A stretch of 64,000 bases of DNA from the NCBI RefSeq assembly GCF_000173075.1, contig NZ_ABVL01000006.1, positions 299,280 to 363,279 of the forward strand. Reading direction: 5' to 3'. Of this stretch, positions 8,394 to 18,755 are shown piece by piece. Position numbers and translations under genes: made by a program. Below the pieces are notes generated by a model that did not search any database, was not told the origin of the DNA, and saw nothing but the letters and a program-made list of their open reading frames with translations. This DNA comes from Chthoniobacter flavus Ellin428. Lineage in GTDB: Bacteria > Verrucomicrobiota > Verrucomicrobiia > Chthoniobacterales > Chthoniobacteraceae. How positions within the stretch are numbered: the first letter of the stretch is position 1; the number at the start of each line of letters is the position of its first letter.

Positions 8394-8873
8394 ATGCGCC
8401 ACACGATATCCGTTCTCGTCGAAAACAAATTCGGCGTGCTTACGCGCATCGCCGGAATGTTCAGTGGGCGCGGCTTCAATATCGATACGTTGAATGTCGG
8501 CCCTACGCTCGATCCATCCACCTCGCGGATGACGATCGTCGTCCAAGGCGATGACACCGTCCTTGAACAAGTCACCAAGCAACTCAACAAGCTGGTCGAT
8601 GTCATTCACATCGACGACTTCCACGACGACGAGGTCGTGGAGCGCGAGTTGCTGCTCATGCGTGTGACCGTCACCCCGGGCAACCGCACCGAAGTCATGC
8701 AGCTCTGCGACATCTTCCGCGCGAAGATCGTGGACGTGCAGCACGAAGTGCTCGGCATCGAAGTCACCGGCAACGAATCCAAGATTCAGAAATTTCTCAT
8801 GCTTATGGGCAAGTTCGGCATCTCCGAGCTCTCGCGCACCGGTCGCGTCGCCCTTGCCCGCAAACCCAACTAA
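8394..8873 (+). CDS. ilvH: Acetolactate synthase small (regulatory) subunit
   Basis: This is the regulatory subunit of acetohydroxyacid synthase, which binds branched-chain amino acids and activates the large catalytic subunit. The 159 residues are the normal length. The N-terminal ACT domain opens with [20 protein letters not shown] and continues [16 protein letters not shown], which holds the effector-binding glycine-rich turn. The second domain starts at [10 protein letters not shown]. ilvC follows 20 bp downstream on the same strand, the usual ilv operon order. No large-subunit gene (ilvB) is present in the window, so it must lie elsewhere. Confidence 0.95.
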   Translation: MRHTISVLVENKFGVLTRIAGMFSGRGFNIDTLNVGPTLDPSTSRMTIVVQGDDTVLEQVTKQLNKLVDVIHIDDFHDDEVVERELLLMRVTVTPGNRTEVMQLCDIFRAKIVDVQHEVLGIEVTGNESKIQKFLMLMGKFGISELSRTGRVALARKPN

Positions 8874-8893
8874 ACCTCGAACCCCTATCTCTC

Positions 8894-9914
8894 ATGGCCA
8901 AAGTCTACACTGACAAAGACGCTGATCTCTCCATCTTCAAAGGCAAAACCCTCGCCGTCCTCGGCTTCGGTTCGCAGGGCCACGCCCACGCACTGAACCT
9001 CAAGGAATCCGGCGCCAAGGTCATCATCGGCCTCTACAAGGGTTCGAAGTCGATTCCGGTCGCCAAGGAAAAGGGCTTCGAGGTCTACGAGACCGGTGAA
9101 GCGGTGAAGAAGGCCGACGTCATCTTCGTCGCGCTGCCCGACACCAAGCAGGCCGCTGCTTTCGAGAAGGACATCAAGCCCAACCCTCAGCAAGGGCAAG
9201 ACCCTCCTCTTCAGCCACGGCTTCGCCATCCATTTCAAGACCGTTGTCCCGCCGAAGGACGTGAACGTCATCATGGTCGCCCCGAAAGGCCCGGGCCATA
9301 TCGTTCGCCGCCAGTACACCGAAGGCAAGGGCGTGCCCGCTCTCATCGCCGTGTATCAGGGTGGCAAGGAAGCCAAGAAGATCGCTCTCGCCTGGGCGAA
9401 GGGCGTGGGTGGCACCCGCGCCGGCGTCATCGAGACGGACTTCAAGGAAGAGACCGAGACCGATCTCTTCGGCGAACAGACCGTACTCTGCGGCGGTTGC
9501 ACCGCGCTGGTCCAGGCCGGCTTCGAGGTCCTCGTCGAGGCGGGTTACTCGCCCGAGATGGCTTATTTCGAGTGCCTGCACGAGCTCAAGCTCATCGTCG
9601 ATCTGATGAATGAAAAGGGCATCGCCGGCATGCGCTTCTCGATCTCCGAGACGGCGAAGTGGGGCGACATCACCGTCGGCCCGAAGATCATCGATTCCGG
9701 GGTGAAGAAGCGGATGAAAGCCGCGCTCAAGGACATTCAGACCGGCAAGTTCGCCAAGGACTGGGTCAAGGAATATAAGGGCGGCTACAAGAAGTACAAC
9801 GCCCTCCTCAAGAAGGGCGAGAAGCATGGCATCGAGAAGACGGGAGAAAAACTCCGTTCGCTCATGCCGTGGATGCCGAAGCGCTCGATCAAGGGCGTGC
9901 AGGCCGCTTACTAA
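8894..9914 (+). CDS. ilvC: Ketol-acid reductoisomerase, interrupted by a +1 frameshift
   Basis: This NADPH and Mg2+ dependent enzyme is the second step of valine and isoleucine synthesis. The first frame runs from the ATG at 8894 through the Rossmann signature [16 protein letters not shown] to FEKDIKPN. There one extra C in the run at 9184-9186 throws the frame. From 9186 the second frame continues exactly as the family expects: [17 protein letters not shown], then [15 protein letters not shown], with [16 protein letters not shown] and the C-terminal knotted domain to the TAA at 9914. Removing one base restores about 339 residues, the class I length. Both halves look intact, so the lesion is either recent or an assembly error. 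Confidence 0.92.
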
Positions 9915-9939
9915 GCACCCGACAAAGATTTCCCTTCAG

Positions 9940-9975
9940 AAGCGTCGCTGGGCAACCGGCGGCGCTTTCTTTTTT
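9940..9975 (+). terminator. Rho-independent terminator of ilvC
   Basis: The stem AAGCGTCGCTGG (9940-9951) pairs with CCGGCGGCGCTT across a short GCAA-type loop, with two G-T wobbles. It is followed by a T-rich run (TTTCTTTTTT). It lies about 25 bp after the ilvC stop and before a convergent gene pair. Confidence 0.75.
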
Positions 9976-9984
9976 GGCAACGAC

Positions 9985-10230
9985 TTACATGATTTCTTCG
10001 CCGTTCGGTAATTGACCAATGCGCAGGAAGGTCTTCACGAGTTCGCCTTCTCCACAAACGATTAGCCCCGGAAAACGTTTGAACCAAAGCGCTGAGGGAA
10101 CCTCCGGCTCTTGATCAAGCCATTCCGCTAAAAGCGTCAGTTGTTGAGCTTCGATACTACGTTCCTGAATCCGCAAGACGAGATGCCGTAGCAGCGCGGG
10201 AGGGACTCCTTGCCGTCGGACTTTAGGCAT
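9985..10230 (-). CDS. Small protein, possible toxin of a two-gene module
   Basis: This encodes 81 residues beginning MPKVRRQGVPPALLRHLVLR and ending PGLIVCGEGELVKTFLRIGQ. Its start overlaps the stop of the upstream 72-residue gene by 8 bp, the coupling expected of toxin-antitoxin pairs. The basic, compact C-terminal half would fit a small ribonuclease-like fold, but no catalytic motif of a named toxin family was recognised, so the function is inferred from context only. Confidence 0.5.
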   Translation of the reverse strand: MPKVRRQGVPPALLRHLVLRIQERSIEAQQLTLLAEWLDQEPEVPSALWFKRFPGLIVCGEGELVKTFLRIGQLPNGEEIM

Positions 10231-10441
10231 TCGTTCCGCCGTAGAACCCTTGGACGATTTCCTCGCGCAATACGACCGCTTCTACCGGGTCGTCGGTCGC
10301 TGCTAGCTCCTTGGCCAGACGTCCCAGTTCATTTGGGGACAGCTTCCGTTGCGCCCCCAATCGCCACGCGAAGCGGACGACTTTCTCCTGCTCTTGTGGC
10401 GGGAGCGCTTCGATTTCGCGGATGATTTCGGTAGCGGTCAC
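10223..10441 (-). CDS. Small protein, possible antitoxin partner
   Basis: The 72-residue protein begins MTATEIIREIEALPPQEQEK. This is the helical opening typical of many short antitoxins of type II modules that wrap around a small toxin. The charged, helix-rich sequence and the 8-bp overlap with the following gene support a co-translated pair. No DNA-binding motif is obvious. The pair sits alone between ilvC and the DUF1552 gene, on the opposite strand to ilvC. Confidence 0.5.
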   Translation of the reverse strand: MTATEIIREIEALPPQEQEKVVRFAWRLGAQRKLSPNELGRLAKELAATDDPVEAVVLREEIVQGFYGGTNA

Positions 10442-10487
10442 GGTTGTAGTCTAAGCGGAAGTGCTCTCCGCGACAAGTTCGGCGAAG

Positions 10488-11804
10488 CTACGCCAAACTC
10501 AGCGGCCCGCCGGCGCAGAGGTCGGCTTTGCCAAAGGTCTCGAGCTGGGTGTGGCCCATGGCGTGGGCGAGGGTCAGCCAGAGGCGGTTGTGCGGGGTTT
10601 TGTCGAGCTTCACGCTGCGGCCCATCTTGAAGCCGGGAGCACCGCCGATCATCACGCACGGGATATTGTCCAAGGCGTGGGTGTTGCCTTTGCCGAGCTC
10701 GTTGGTCCAGACGATGAGTGTGTGGTCTAGCATACTACCCTCGCCGGACGGCTCGGGCGTTTCCGCTAGGCGTTTCGCGAGATAGGCGAGCTCACCGGCG
10801 AACCACGTGTTGATCTTCTTCAGCTTCGCGTAGGAATCCTGGTTCGTATCGGGCTCGTGGGAAAGCGAGTGGTGGCCTTCCTGGATGCCCAACCAGCGCA
10901 TCTGCGCCTGGCCGACGGAACGCATGTACTGCAGCGTGGCGACGCGCGTCATGTCGTTGGCCAGCGAATTGACCAACAGGTCGATTTGCATGCGGCTGAT
11001 TTGCGGCGTGTTGTCGTTCACCAGCTCCACGCTCGGGTCGAGCTCGGGCATCGGGTGCGTCATCTTCGCGTCCTTGTCGCTGTGCTTCAGATCCTGCTCG
11101 AGGTTGCGGACGATGGTCACGTGCTGATCGAGCAACGCCTTGTCGCGCGCGCTGAGCTTGGCGGAGACGCGCGTGAGATCCTCGCGCACGTCGTCGAGAA
11201 TGCTCACGAGATTGTCGCGATCCTTCATCCGTCCATACATCTTGCCGAACATCTGGTAAGGATTATCGATCGGCGCGACCGGCTGATTGGCGCCGGCATA
11301 GCTCATCCGCGTCCAGGGATCCGCGCGATCCGGCACCGCGACGCCAAACTCCAGCGACCCGAAACGCGTGCGCGTATCCTTCTGCCCCTGGAGGAAATTC
11401 TTGATCTCCTGGTCGATCGAAATGCTGCTCGCCCATCCCGCCGGCGTGCCGCCGCCGCCGCGGATGTTGCCGGGCAGGAGCTCATTGGCCGTGAGCAGGC
11501 AGCTCATACCGCGCATGTGATTGTCGCCATCGCCGCGGATCTTGTTGCAGATACCGTCGACCACCAGCGTCCGATCCTTGAAGGGATTCAGCGGCTCCAT
11601 GATCGGCTTGAACGCCAGCTCACCGGCGGCATCGGGCCAGAATTCGTTCGGCAGCGTGCCATTCGGCGAGAACATGATGATCACGCGCTGGCGACTCTGC
11701 GGCGTCGATGCCCCCATGAGGCTCGGCAAGCCGGCGAGGAAAGGCAGCGCAGCGGAGGAGACGCCGAGTTGGCGGAGGAATTGGCGGCGGTTCAGGATGC
11801 TCAT
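10488..11804 (-). CDS. DUF1552 secreted protein with Tat signal
   Basis: The 438-residue protein begins with a twin-arginine-type export signal ([20 protein letters not shown]). It carries DUF1552 hallmarks: [69 protein letters not shown] sequence and [20 protein letters not shown]. The family resembles the DUF1501 sulfatase-like fold and is found in Planctomycetes, Verrucomicrobia and Myxococcota. It is nearly always encoded next to a DUF1592 cytochrome-like protein, as here, where the genes overlap by ATGA. The reaction is unknown; a secreted role with the partner is likely. Confidence 0.93.
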   Translation of the reverse strand: MSILNRRQFLRQLGVSSAALPFLAGLPSLMGASTPQSRQRVIIMFSPNGTLPNEFWPDAAGELAFKPIMEPLNPFKDRTLVVDGICNKIRGDGDNHMRGMSCLLTANELLPGNIRGGGGTPAGWASSISIDQEIKNFLQGQKDTRTRFGSLEFGVAVPDRADPWTRMSYAGANQPVAPIDNPYQMFGKMYGRMKDRDNLVSILDDVREDLTRVSAKLSARDKALLDQHVTIVRNLEQDLKHSDKDAKMTHPMPELDPSVELVNDNTPQISRMQIDLLVNSLANDMTRVATLQYMRSVGQAQMRWLGIQEGHHSLSHEPDTNQDSYAKLKKINTWFAGELAYLAKRLAETPEPSGEGSMLDHTLIVWTNELGKGNTHALDNIPCVMIGGAPGFKMGRSVKLDKTPHNRLWLTLAHAMGHTQLETFGKADLCAGGPLSLA

Positions 11805-14338
11805 AATGGTTTTGGGGCGGTGGACGGTTTCGATTCCTGCGCGACCTTGGCCTCGGGCTCCGGCGTCCCGCGCATGGCGGCAGTAATGGCGATATCGCTC
11901 AACAGCTTGCGGATATTGAAACCGGAACTGGTGAACGACTGGCGCAAATTCTCCAACTCATCCGGGCCGTAGACATTCACCTCCTGCTTCACGGTGTACT
12001 GGAAAAGGAGATGGATGAAGGCGCGATGCCCGCTCGGCGTTTCCGCCGCGAACTTCACCAGGTCGCGCGCGCCGGTGAGATGAATCTTGTCGCCTTCATC
12101 GGTGGAAAAATCGGTCACCGCGTTCACCGGTTTGTGATTGTCCTGGGTGCGCCAGCGGCCGATCGCGTCGTAATTCTCCAGGCTGAAGCCGAGCGGATTG
12201 ATCGTCCCATGGCAGCCCATGCAGTTCGTGTTCTTCGTCAGCTCAGTGATCTTCTCGCGCATCGTGAGATGCGAGTCGAACTTCGCATCCTCGAAAGCGA
12301 CCGCCATGGGCGGCGGCTTGAGCGTCATCCCGACGATCGTGCGAGTGAGAAACACGCCGCGATGAATCGGCGAGGTCTGCTTGCTCGAAGCAAAGGCGGC
12401 GAGCAGATACGGATGCGTGACCACCCCCGAGCGCCGATTCGGATCGAACTCCACGCGCTGGAAGCCTTCACCGGAAACGCTCTTGTCATACAGCTTGGCC
12501 AGCCGCTCGTTGAGCAGCAGGTAATTCGCCTGCAGCAGCTCGCGGTAGTCCGACTTGTCACTCCATACGACCTGATCGAGGAAGAGGAAGAGTGAGGTGC
12601 GCAGATCGGCGAGCACCTGCGCGTCGAATTCCGGAAACGACTTGGGATCCTTCTGGATGCCTTCCGCGCGCTCCAGTTCGAGCCAGTAGTGGAAGAAGCC
12701 GTGCATCTTCGCCTTGGTTCGCGCGTCGGCCATCATGCGATTGGTCTGTGCGACGATTTGGTCGTGTGTCTGCAGCTTTCCTTCCGCCGCCGCGCGGAGG
12801 AGCGTCGTGTCGGGAATCGAATCCCACAGGCTCAGCGCCAGTCGCTCGGCGATGTCATATCCATCCGGTTTCCCTTCCTTCGGGATTTCCGGATAGAGGA
12901 ACCGGGGCGACTTGAGCGTGTAGAGCACCGCGCGCTTCACCGCGATCTCCGGCGTCTTCGCCACCTCAAACTGATGCTCGATGAAATGGTGATACGCGTC
13001 GTCGCTCAATGGCCGGCGAAACGCCGCTTCGGCAAACTTCCGCGCGAACTGCTTGAGCTTGTCCACACGATCCGGCGCACCGGATTTCGTGCCGGCGAGT
13101 TCATCGAGATGCGCATCCACGTGCTCGGCGACCTCGATGGCCGCGTCGGTCGTCGCCGCATCCCATTCCTTCGAAACGCCCGTCCCACGCTCATAACCCA
13201 CGCTGCGGTCGTCCGCGGGGAAAGTGGTCTTCACGATCATCGTCTCGCGCAGGCGTTCCGGCGAAAGGAACTGCGACGGCACTTTTTCCACCACGCCATG
13301 CGGCGTCTTCCAGAGCAACTCGATCGAGGCGGTCTTGTCCTTGAATTTGAAGAACTCGAGTGAGATGGGATAAGCGCGCCCGCCGAGAAGGAAGACGGTG
13401 CGTTTCTCCTCGCGCACATCCGGCCCGCTGCTCACCCACGCGTCCACGAGCAGATTCTTCATGTCGTTCACCGCGAGACGCACGCCGTTCTCGCTCTTCA
13501 CGATGAACTCATACGTGCCCGTCTCTTCCGCGATGACGGAGCCTTCCCAGCGAACGGAAAATTCCTCGGGCTCCATCTTTTCCGGATCGGGACTGGTCGC
13601 GGCGAAGTGGAAATCCACCTCCGAATCCACGCGGTCGAATTGCACCTTCGGCCGATTCTTTTTCTTGTCGTCACCCTTTTTCGCCACCGGTTTGTCGACC
13701 GGCTTGGCCTCCGTCGTGGCTGCCGGGTCGGCCGGCTTCTCGAGTTGCAAGCCGGAGTAGTGCGCTTTCAGGCCATGCTGCGCACCGAGCGCGCGGTCGA
13801 AGCCGGGCCGGAAGCGTCCCACGAGATCGGCCACCGAGGTGCGGTACTGCGAGAAGGTCAGCCGGGAGAGATCGAATTCCGGCGGGTTCAGTCGCGCCTG
13901 CGCTTTCGGCGAGTAAAAGGAATCGTAGATATACGCTGCCACCTTGGACGCATCGTCCCCGACGCATGCGCCCACGTTGTCATCCGGCATTGTCCGGGCG
14001 ATGCGCTTGACCAGCGACTGGAGCGAACGGTTGCCATGCAGCGGCTCGTCGTATTCGTCCTTTACCCCCTGGCCCCTGTCCCCGTGGCAATCGGCGCACA
14101 TCTTCTGGTAGATGGCTGCCCCCGTCCGTGCCTCCCCGGCGGGAAGATCGTAGGTTTTCTCGGAATGGTGGTTCTTCTCAGCCGCCAGACCAACGATCGG
14201 CCCGCTCAAGAGTAATCCGCCTAACGCCAGGGCCGTCGGCGTCTTGGAAGTCAAACGGGGAAAAAGGGTGCGGAAAATGGGGTTCACTGGTTGCTGGGCG
14301 GGACTTTGGAATTTAAGGGCAAAATCCGGAGAAAGCAC
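11801..14338 (-). CDS. DUF1592-type cytochrome c domain protein with PA14 domain
   Basis: This encodes about 845 residues. A hydrophobic export segment (about residues 36-53) is followed by a c-type haem motif, CADCH at residues 81-85. Next come the DUF1587-like helix ([18 protein letters not shown]), a PA14-like beta region ([20 protein letters not shown]) and the DUF1592/DUF1588/DUF1585 block with [32 protein letters not shown] and [11 protein letters not shown]. The second CxxCH may be structural or haem-binding. The neighbouring DUF1552 gene overlaps its stop by 4 bp. It is probably periplasmic, but the substrate is not known. An ATG at 14338 is used; an internal start nearer the signal peptide is possible. 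Confidence 0.92.
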   Translation of the reverse strand: MLSPDFALKFQSPAQQPVNPIFRTLFPRLTSKTPTALALGGLLLSGPIVGLAAEKNHHSEKTYDLPAGEARTGAAIYQKMCADCHGDRGQGVKDEYDEPLHGNRSLQSLVKRIARTMPDDNVGACVGDDASKVAAYIYDSFYSPKAQARLNPPEFDLSRLTFSQYRTSVADLVGRFRPGFDRALGAQHGLKAHYSGLQLEKPADPAATTEAKPVDKPVAKKGDDKKKNRPKVQFDRVDSEVDFHFAATSPDPEKMEPEEFSVRWEGSVIAEETGTYEFIVKSENGVRLAVNDMKNLLVDAWVSSGPDVREEKRTVFLLGGRAYPISLEFFKFKDKTASIELLWKTPHGVVEKVPSQFLSPERLRETMIVKTTFPADDRSVGYERGTGVSKEWDAATTDAAIEVAEHVDAHLDELAGTKSGAPDRVDKLKQFARKFAEAAFRRPLSDDAYHHFIEHQFEVAKTPEIAVKRAVLYTLKSPRFLYPEIPKEGKPDGYDIAERLALSLWDSIPDTTLLRAAAEGKLQTHDQIVAQTNRMMADARTKAKMHGFFHYWLELERAEGIQKDPKSFPEFDAQVLADLRTSLFLFLDQVVWSDKSDYRELLQANYLLLNERLAKLYDKSVSGEGFQRVEFDPNRRSGVVTHPYLLAAFASSKQTSPIHRGVFLTRTIVGMTLKPPPMAVAFEDAKFDSHLTMREKITELTKNTNCMGCHGTINPLGFSLENYDAIGRWRTQDNHKPVNAVTDFSTDEGDKIHLTGARDLVKFAAETPSGHRAFIHLLFQYTVKQEVNVYGPDELENLRQSFTSSGFNIRKLLSDIAITAAMRGTPEPEAKVAQESKPSTAPKPL

Positions 14339-14439
14339 GCCGGACTAGCAAAACCTCGGGAACGGCCCGTCCTTAGGGTTCCGCGCATGCGAAGTGCTCG
14401 ACAGTGGTCACACCTTTACCCCTTTCCCGTCGCCACTCT

Positions 14440-16905
14440 GTGAAAACACTCCCATTTGCCCTGTTTACTCTGTTGGCCCTGATCGTGGGCGCGCGGGCCC
14501 AGGACCAAATCGTCTACGACAACGCCTTGGAAAACGGCTGGGTGAGCTATGGCTGGGCGACGCTCAATTACGCCAACACCAGCCCGGTCCACAGCGCCAG
14601 CGACTCCATTAGCGTGGTCGACTCCACGAACACCGCCCAGGCGCTGTATCTCCACCACCCCGCTTTCGACCCTTCCCTCTACAGCAACCTCACGTTCTGG
14701 ATTTACCCCACTGTCGCCAAAACGAACGAACTGCACGTCCAGGCCACGCTCAACGGCGCGGCCCAAACCGCGGTCAATCTCTCCTTCACCGCCGCGCAGG
14801 TCGGTCAGTGGCAGCAAGTCACCATTCCGCTCTCCAACCTCGGGGTTGCGGGCAATGCCAGCTTCGACGGCTTCTGGATCCAAAACATCACCGGCGGCCC
14901 GCTGACCTTTTACGTCGACGACATCTCGCTCACCGCCATCCCGCCGCCGAATCCCGTGCCGCTCACCGTGGATGGGCAAAACGTCATCCGGACCTTCGAT
15001 GCCCGCGTGCACGGGATCAACCTCGCCATTTGGGACTCGAATCTCCAGGGCGCCGCGACGGCGAATGTCCTCTCGACGATGGACATCGGCATCGTCCGGT
15101 TTCCCGGCGGAAGCAGTTCGGACGACTACGATTGGTCGACCGATCGCTCGGTCTCGAATGGCTCGTTCCAGTGGGCCAATCACGCCAGCGCTTTCGCCAG
15201 GGTCGCCGAGACGGCCGGCGCGCAAGCCTTCATCACGATCAACTACGGCAGTGGCACGCCCGAGCAAGCCGCGGCATGGGTTGCCTACTATAACGGCAGC
15301 ACCACGAACACGGCCTCCCTCGGCGTGGATTCGAAGGGGCACGATTGGAAGACGGTCGGCTTCTGGGCCACGATCCGCAGCTCGGCGCCGCTCGCTTCGG
15401 ATGACGGCTACAATTTCCTCCGCGTCTCGCATCCCGCGCCCTACGGCTATCGCTATTGGGAGATCGGCAATGAATGCTACGGCAGTTGGGAAAACGACCT
15501 GCACGGCGCGAGTGGCAGCGGGCTCACCGGCGTGGCGCACGATCCCTACACCTACGCCCAGGCGTTTCCATCCTTCTACACCAAGATGCTCGCTGTGGAC
15601 CCGACCATTCACATCGGCGCCGTCTCCACGGAGGGCGAGGATTCGTATGGCAACGGCACCCATGCCGTCGCGAACCCGAACGAAGGCAATTCCCTGCATA
15701 GCGGATGGACGCCGGTCATGCTCGCCACGCTGCATTCGCTCAACGTCACGCCGCACTTCCTCATCTACCACTACTACGCACAGAACCCCGGTGGCGAAAG
15801 CGACTCCGGACTGTTGCAAAGCGGCGCGACCATCGCCGTCGAAGCCGCGAACCTGCGCAAGATGATCGGTGATTACTTCGGTGCCGGCGGCACCGCCATC
15901 GAACTCACGGTCACCGAGCTCAACTCGGTCAGTTCCAATCCCGGCAAGCAATCGACCAGCCTCGTCAATGGCCTCTTCTTCGTCGATGCCATCGGCCAGC
16001 TCACCCGCACGGAATTCAATGCCTGCACCTGGTGGGACCTGCGCAATGGCGGAGGGACCGGCGGCAACAACAACGCCTCGCTCTATGGCTGGCGGACGTT
16101 TGGTGACTACGGCGTCGTCGCCTCGGGAGACATCTCCGGCACGCCGGCGAATACGCCCTTCCCGTCGTTCTACGCGGGGAAGCTGCTGGGGCTTTGGGCG
16201 CAAAGCGGCAGCCGCATCCTCAGTACGACCAGCGGCTATCCGCTCCTGGCAATCTACGGATCGAAGCTGGCCAATGGCAGCCTCGCGCTCCTCGTGGTGA
16301 ACAAACATCCCAGCTCCGACTTCCCCGCGCAGCTTGGGTTGAGCGATTTCACGCCAGGTTCCACCACGGCCACGGTCTATTCCTACGGCAAGCAGAACGA
16401 TCTCGAGAGCACTGACATCACTACCGGCACGGCCACGCTTTCCGGCACCACGCTTAATTACACCTTCCCTTCCTATTCCATGAGCGTGGTCGTGGTGAAG
16501 GGACAGTTTGAAGCCTGGCGCGAACAGCACTTCACCACCGCCGAGTTGAACAATCCATCAATCAGCGGAGACAACGCCGAACCGGCAAACGACGGCGTGA
16601 CAAACCTGGTTAAATACGCGCTCGGTCTCGATCCCAAGACGCCTTCCGCCACCGGCGTTCCCGCACTCAGCAACACCGCGCTCAGCGGGAAGAAATACCT
16701 CACGCTCACCTTCACCCAGTGGCGGTCGCTTACCGACATCACCTATCAGGCCGAAGTCTCCAGCGATCTGGAAACCTGGCAATCCGGCTCGCCCTACACT
16801 GTGCGCGTCGACAACGGTAGCACCGACACCGCCGTCTATCGCGATGCCACCGCCATTGGCGACGTGCCGCGACACTACATTCGCCTGAGCGTGGTGCGGC
16901 CTTGA
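14440..16905 (+). CDS. Secreted glycoside hydrolase, alpha-L-arabinofuranosidase-like
   Basis: This encodes about 821 residues from a GTG at 14440, chosen because it gives a signal peptide (KTLPFALFTLLALIVGARAQ); a GTG at 14404 is the alternative. Residues 25-170 form a carbohydrate-binding-like beta-sandwich. The middle resembles clan GH-A arabinofuranosidases, with VRFPGGSSSDDYDW, the acid/base candidate in YWEIGNECYGSW (Glu near 344) and the nucleophile candidate in ELTVTELNS (Glu near 492). The C-terminus (NDGVTNLVKYALGLDPKTPS) is a module repeatedly attached to secreted Verrucomicrobia proteins. A role in cutting plant arabinan or arabinoxylan side chains is inferred, not shown. Confidence 0.82.
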   Translation: MKTLPFALFTLLALIVGARAQDQIVYDNALENGWVSYGWATLNYANTSPVHSASDSISVVDSTNTAQALYLHHPAFDPSLYSNLTFWIYPTVAKTNELHVQATLNGAAQTAVNLSFTAAQVGQWQQVTIPLSNLGVAGNASFDGFWIQNITGGPLTFYVDDISLTAIPPPNPVPLTVDGQNVIRTFDARVHGINLAIWDSNLQGAATANVLSTMDIGIVRFPGGSSSDDYDWSTDRSVSNGSFQWANHASAFARVAETAGAQAFITINYGSGTPEQAAAWVAYYNGSTTNTASLGVDSKGHDWKTVGFWATIRSSAPLASDDGYNFLRVSHPAPYGYRYWEIGNECYGSWENDLHGASGSGLTGVAHDPYTYAQAFPSFYTKMLAVDPTIHIGAVSTEGEDSYGNGTHAVANPNEGNSLHSGWTPVMLATLHSLNVTPHFLIYHYYAQNPGGESDSGLLQSGATIAVEAANLRKMIGDYFGAGGTAIELTVTELNSVSSNPGKQSTSLVNGLFFVDAIGQLTRTEFNACTWWDLRNGGGTGGNNNASLYGWRTFGDYGVVASGDISGTPANTPFPSFYAGKLLGLWAQSGSRILSTTSGYPLLAIYGSKLANGSLALLVVNKHPSSDFPAQLGLSDFTPGSTTATVYSYGKQNDLESTDITTGTATLSGTTLNYTFPSYSMSVVVVKGQFEAWREQHFTTAELNNPSISGDNAEPANDGVTNLVKYALGLDPKTPSATGVPALSNTALSGKKYLTLTFTQWRSLTDITYQAEVSSDLETWQSGSPYTVRVDNGSTDTAVYRDATAIGDVPRHYIRLSVVRP

Positions 16906-17002
16906 TTCTCTGGGGAGATCATCCGGTTTCATGTCAGGATTTGCGGCCCTCGCTGATGCACGTAGGACCCCCGAGGTCAGTCACCCTTGCCCCAATCGGG
17001 CT

Positions 17003-17437
17003 CTATCCGTGCGTGTGGTAAAACAGCTCGTAGATGAACGGGATATCGTGGAGCCCGGGGATGAATTGCGTGCTGTGAGTGCCTTGCAGAATTTGGATCC
17101 GGGCCGTGTGTTTCCTCAGCGCTTCATAGCTCGTCACTTTGTCGGCATGGGTGTCCAGGTGAAGCGTGACCGTTGCCCAAGTGTTGAGCTGCACATTCTT
17201 GAGCGTTAGGTTCAGTGGGATCTCAATCGCCGACGCGTGCATCCCGCCGTGGCCATACGATTTTTTGGCGACGTGAAAGGTCGCTTCTGATCGGCCCGCC
17301 TTGGCGTGGAGATAGACATAATATGGCGCCGGGATGGGATGTTTGGAGATGAGGATCTTGTCGATGACGAGATCAGTGGCGAAGGAACGGCCGCCTAACA
17401 AAAGCAGGGCAATCAGAACGGAGAAATAACGGTTCAT
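17003..17437 (-). CDS. Small secreted protein of unknown function
   Basis: This encodes 144 residues from the ATG at 17437, which gives the signal peptide MNRYFSVLIALLLLGGRSFA; a frame extending to 17551 has no support. The mature part is beta-rich and His-rich (KKSYGHGGMHASAIEIPLN, LDTHADKVTSYEA). It ends IPFIYELFYHTHG, leaving a histidine cluster near the C-terminus that might bind metal. No family was recognised. It lies between the glycosidase and the esterase-like gene on the opposite strand. Confidence 0.6.
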   Translation of the reverse strand: MNRYFSVLIALLLLGGRSFATDLVIDKILISKHPIPAPYYVYLHAKAGRSEATFHVAKKSYGHGGMHASAIEIPLNLTLKNVQLNTWATVTLHLDTHADKVTSYEALRKHTARIQILQGTHSTQFIPGLHDIPFIYELFYHTHG

Positions 17438-17736
17438 AAGGGTGTGTTGTTTCGCAGCGTTATCACAAAAGAGCACATTCCGTGCAGGGGCGCCAGCCGC
17501 GCCCACCGATTGAGATTTGGCAGAGTGGAAGCAACGTATGCCTGCGTACACCGCGAATCATTTCGGTTTCGGAATTTCCACCGTGGGAAAGACCAGCATC
17601 CCGCTCCATTCCAAGCGCGGCGTCGCGAATGATGGATTTGCTGTTGAGACGATCGGCCACGGGGATTTCATAGGCACGCGGATGGATTTCGTCTAACCTC
17701 GCGTCCCCTCTGCCGGTATTTGCTGGTGCCCACCCC
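17438..17736. other. Divergent intergenic region, nothing recognised
   Basis: About 300 bp separate two divergently transcribed genes and should hold both promoters. No convincing sigma-70 boxes, RNA gene, riboswitch or repeat was recognised. Short open frames here have no coding character. Confidence 0.5.
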
Positions 17737-18642
17737 ATGAAACAAATCGCTCTCCTTTGCGCCGTTGTCGCTGTCGCCATCACCTCCGCCCTGGCCGCCG
17801 AGCCGGCGAAGCCGGACAAGGTGCTCAAGCTCTGGGAAGGTAAACCGCCGGGCAATTTCACCGCGCCGGGGCCGGAGACGCTCACCGAGCCGAAGCCGAC
17901 GGACAAGCTGCCTATCCAGCGCCTGACCAATGTAACCGAGCCACGCCTCGAATTCTATCTCCCGCAAAAGAAGAACGGCAACGCGGTGATCATCGTCCCC
18001 GGAGGCGGCTTCGGCGTGCTGGCCTCCCAACACGAAGGCTCCGAGTTGGCGACATGGTTTCGCGATCGCGGATTCGTCGCGGCGGTGCTCGAGCATCGTT
18101 GCCCGACGAACAAGCTGCCGAAGCAGTGGGAATTTCCGGCGATGGACACGCAGCGTGCGGTCAGCCTCCTGCGCAGCAAGGCGGCGGATTTTGGCGTGAA
18201 GCCGGATCGCATCGGGCTCTTCGGTTTCAGCGCGGGCGGGCAGGTGGCGCTCATTGCTACGACGAACGATGACGCACTGCTCTATCCCGCCGCGGATGAA
18301 GTGGACAAGGTGAGTTGCCGCCCGGATTTCCTCATGCTCTGTTACGCTTGGCACATCCTGGCGGACAACTCTCTCACCGAGTTGAAGCCGGAGATTCACA
18401 TCAGCGCGAAGACCCCGCCGACGTTCATCGCCCAGGCGAATGATGACAAAGGTTCGCTGGCCGAAGGCAGCACGCTGGCTTTTCTTGCTTTGCGCAAGGC
18501 CGGGGTCTCGGCCGAATTGCACATCTACTCCACGGGCGGACACGGCTTCGGCCTGCGGCCGAACGACACGCAGGCGCCCGGTGATTGGCCGGGGCGGCTG
18601 GAACTGTGGCTGAAGGCGCGTGGGTTGCTGGGGGAGAAGTAG
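17737..18642 (+). CDS. Secreted alpha/beta hydrolase, esterase-like
   Basis: The 301-residue protein starts with a signal peptide (MKQIALLCAVVAVAITSALA). It has the alpha/beta-hydrolase layout of the BD-FAE/acetyl-esterase group: an oxyanion-type VIIVPGGGFGVLAS, a nucleophile elbow GLFGFSAGGQVAL (Ser165) and a late catalytic His in STGGHGFGLRP (about His269). The acid is probably in the IAQANDDKGS segment. Related enzymes remove acetyl or feruloyl groups from plant polysaccharides, which fits the secreted glycosidase 0.8 kb upstream. The substrate is inferred. Confidence 0.85.
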   Translation: MKQIALLCAVVAVAITSALAAEPAKPDKVLKLWEGKPPGNFTAPGPETLTEPKPTDKLPIQRLTNVTEPRLEFYLPQKKNGNAVIIVPGGGFGVLASQHEGSELATWFRDRGFVAAVLEHRCPTNKLPKQWEFPAMDTQRAVSLLRSKAADFGVKPDRIGLFGFSAGGQVALIATTNDDALLYPAADEVDKVSCRPDFLMLCYAWHILADNSLTELKPEIHISAKTPPTFIAQANDDKGSLAEGSTLAFLALRKAGVSAELHIYSTGGHGFGLRPNDTQAPGDWPGRLELWLKARGLLGEK

Positions 18643-18667
18643 GGGGATTCGAGCCTGAGAGTTAGAT

Positions 18668-18755
18668 AGTAATCAGTGATCAGTATTCAGTAATCAGTGG
18701 GAGCCAGAGAGACTGACTACTGATCACTGATTACTGATTACTGCCCACTGCCCAC
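18668..18755. repeat. Palindrome of AATCAGT-type tandem repeats
   Basis: The left arm (18668-18701) repeats AATCAGTGATCAGTATTCAG-like units. The right arm (18716-18755) repeats the inverted TACTGATCACTGATTACTGA units and ends directly against the DUF2752 stop codon. It sits between two convergent genes, a natural place for a bidirectional terminator. It matches the other palindromes in architecture but not in sequence. Confidence 0.8.

Noticed and set aside
14416..16530. 704-codon minus-strand open frame over the glycosidase
   Set aside because: It is Gly/Arg/Glu-rich shadow sequence opposite a gene with clear signal peptide and catalytic motifs.
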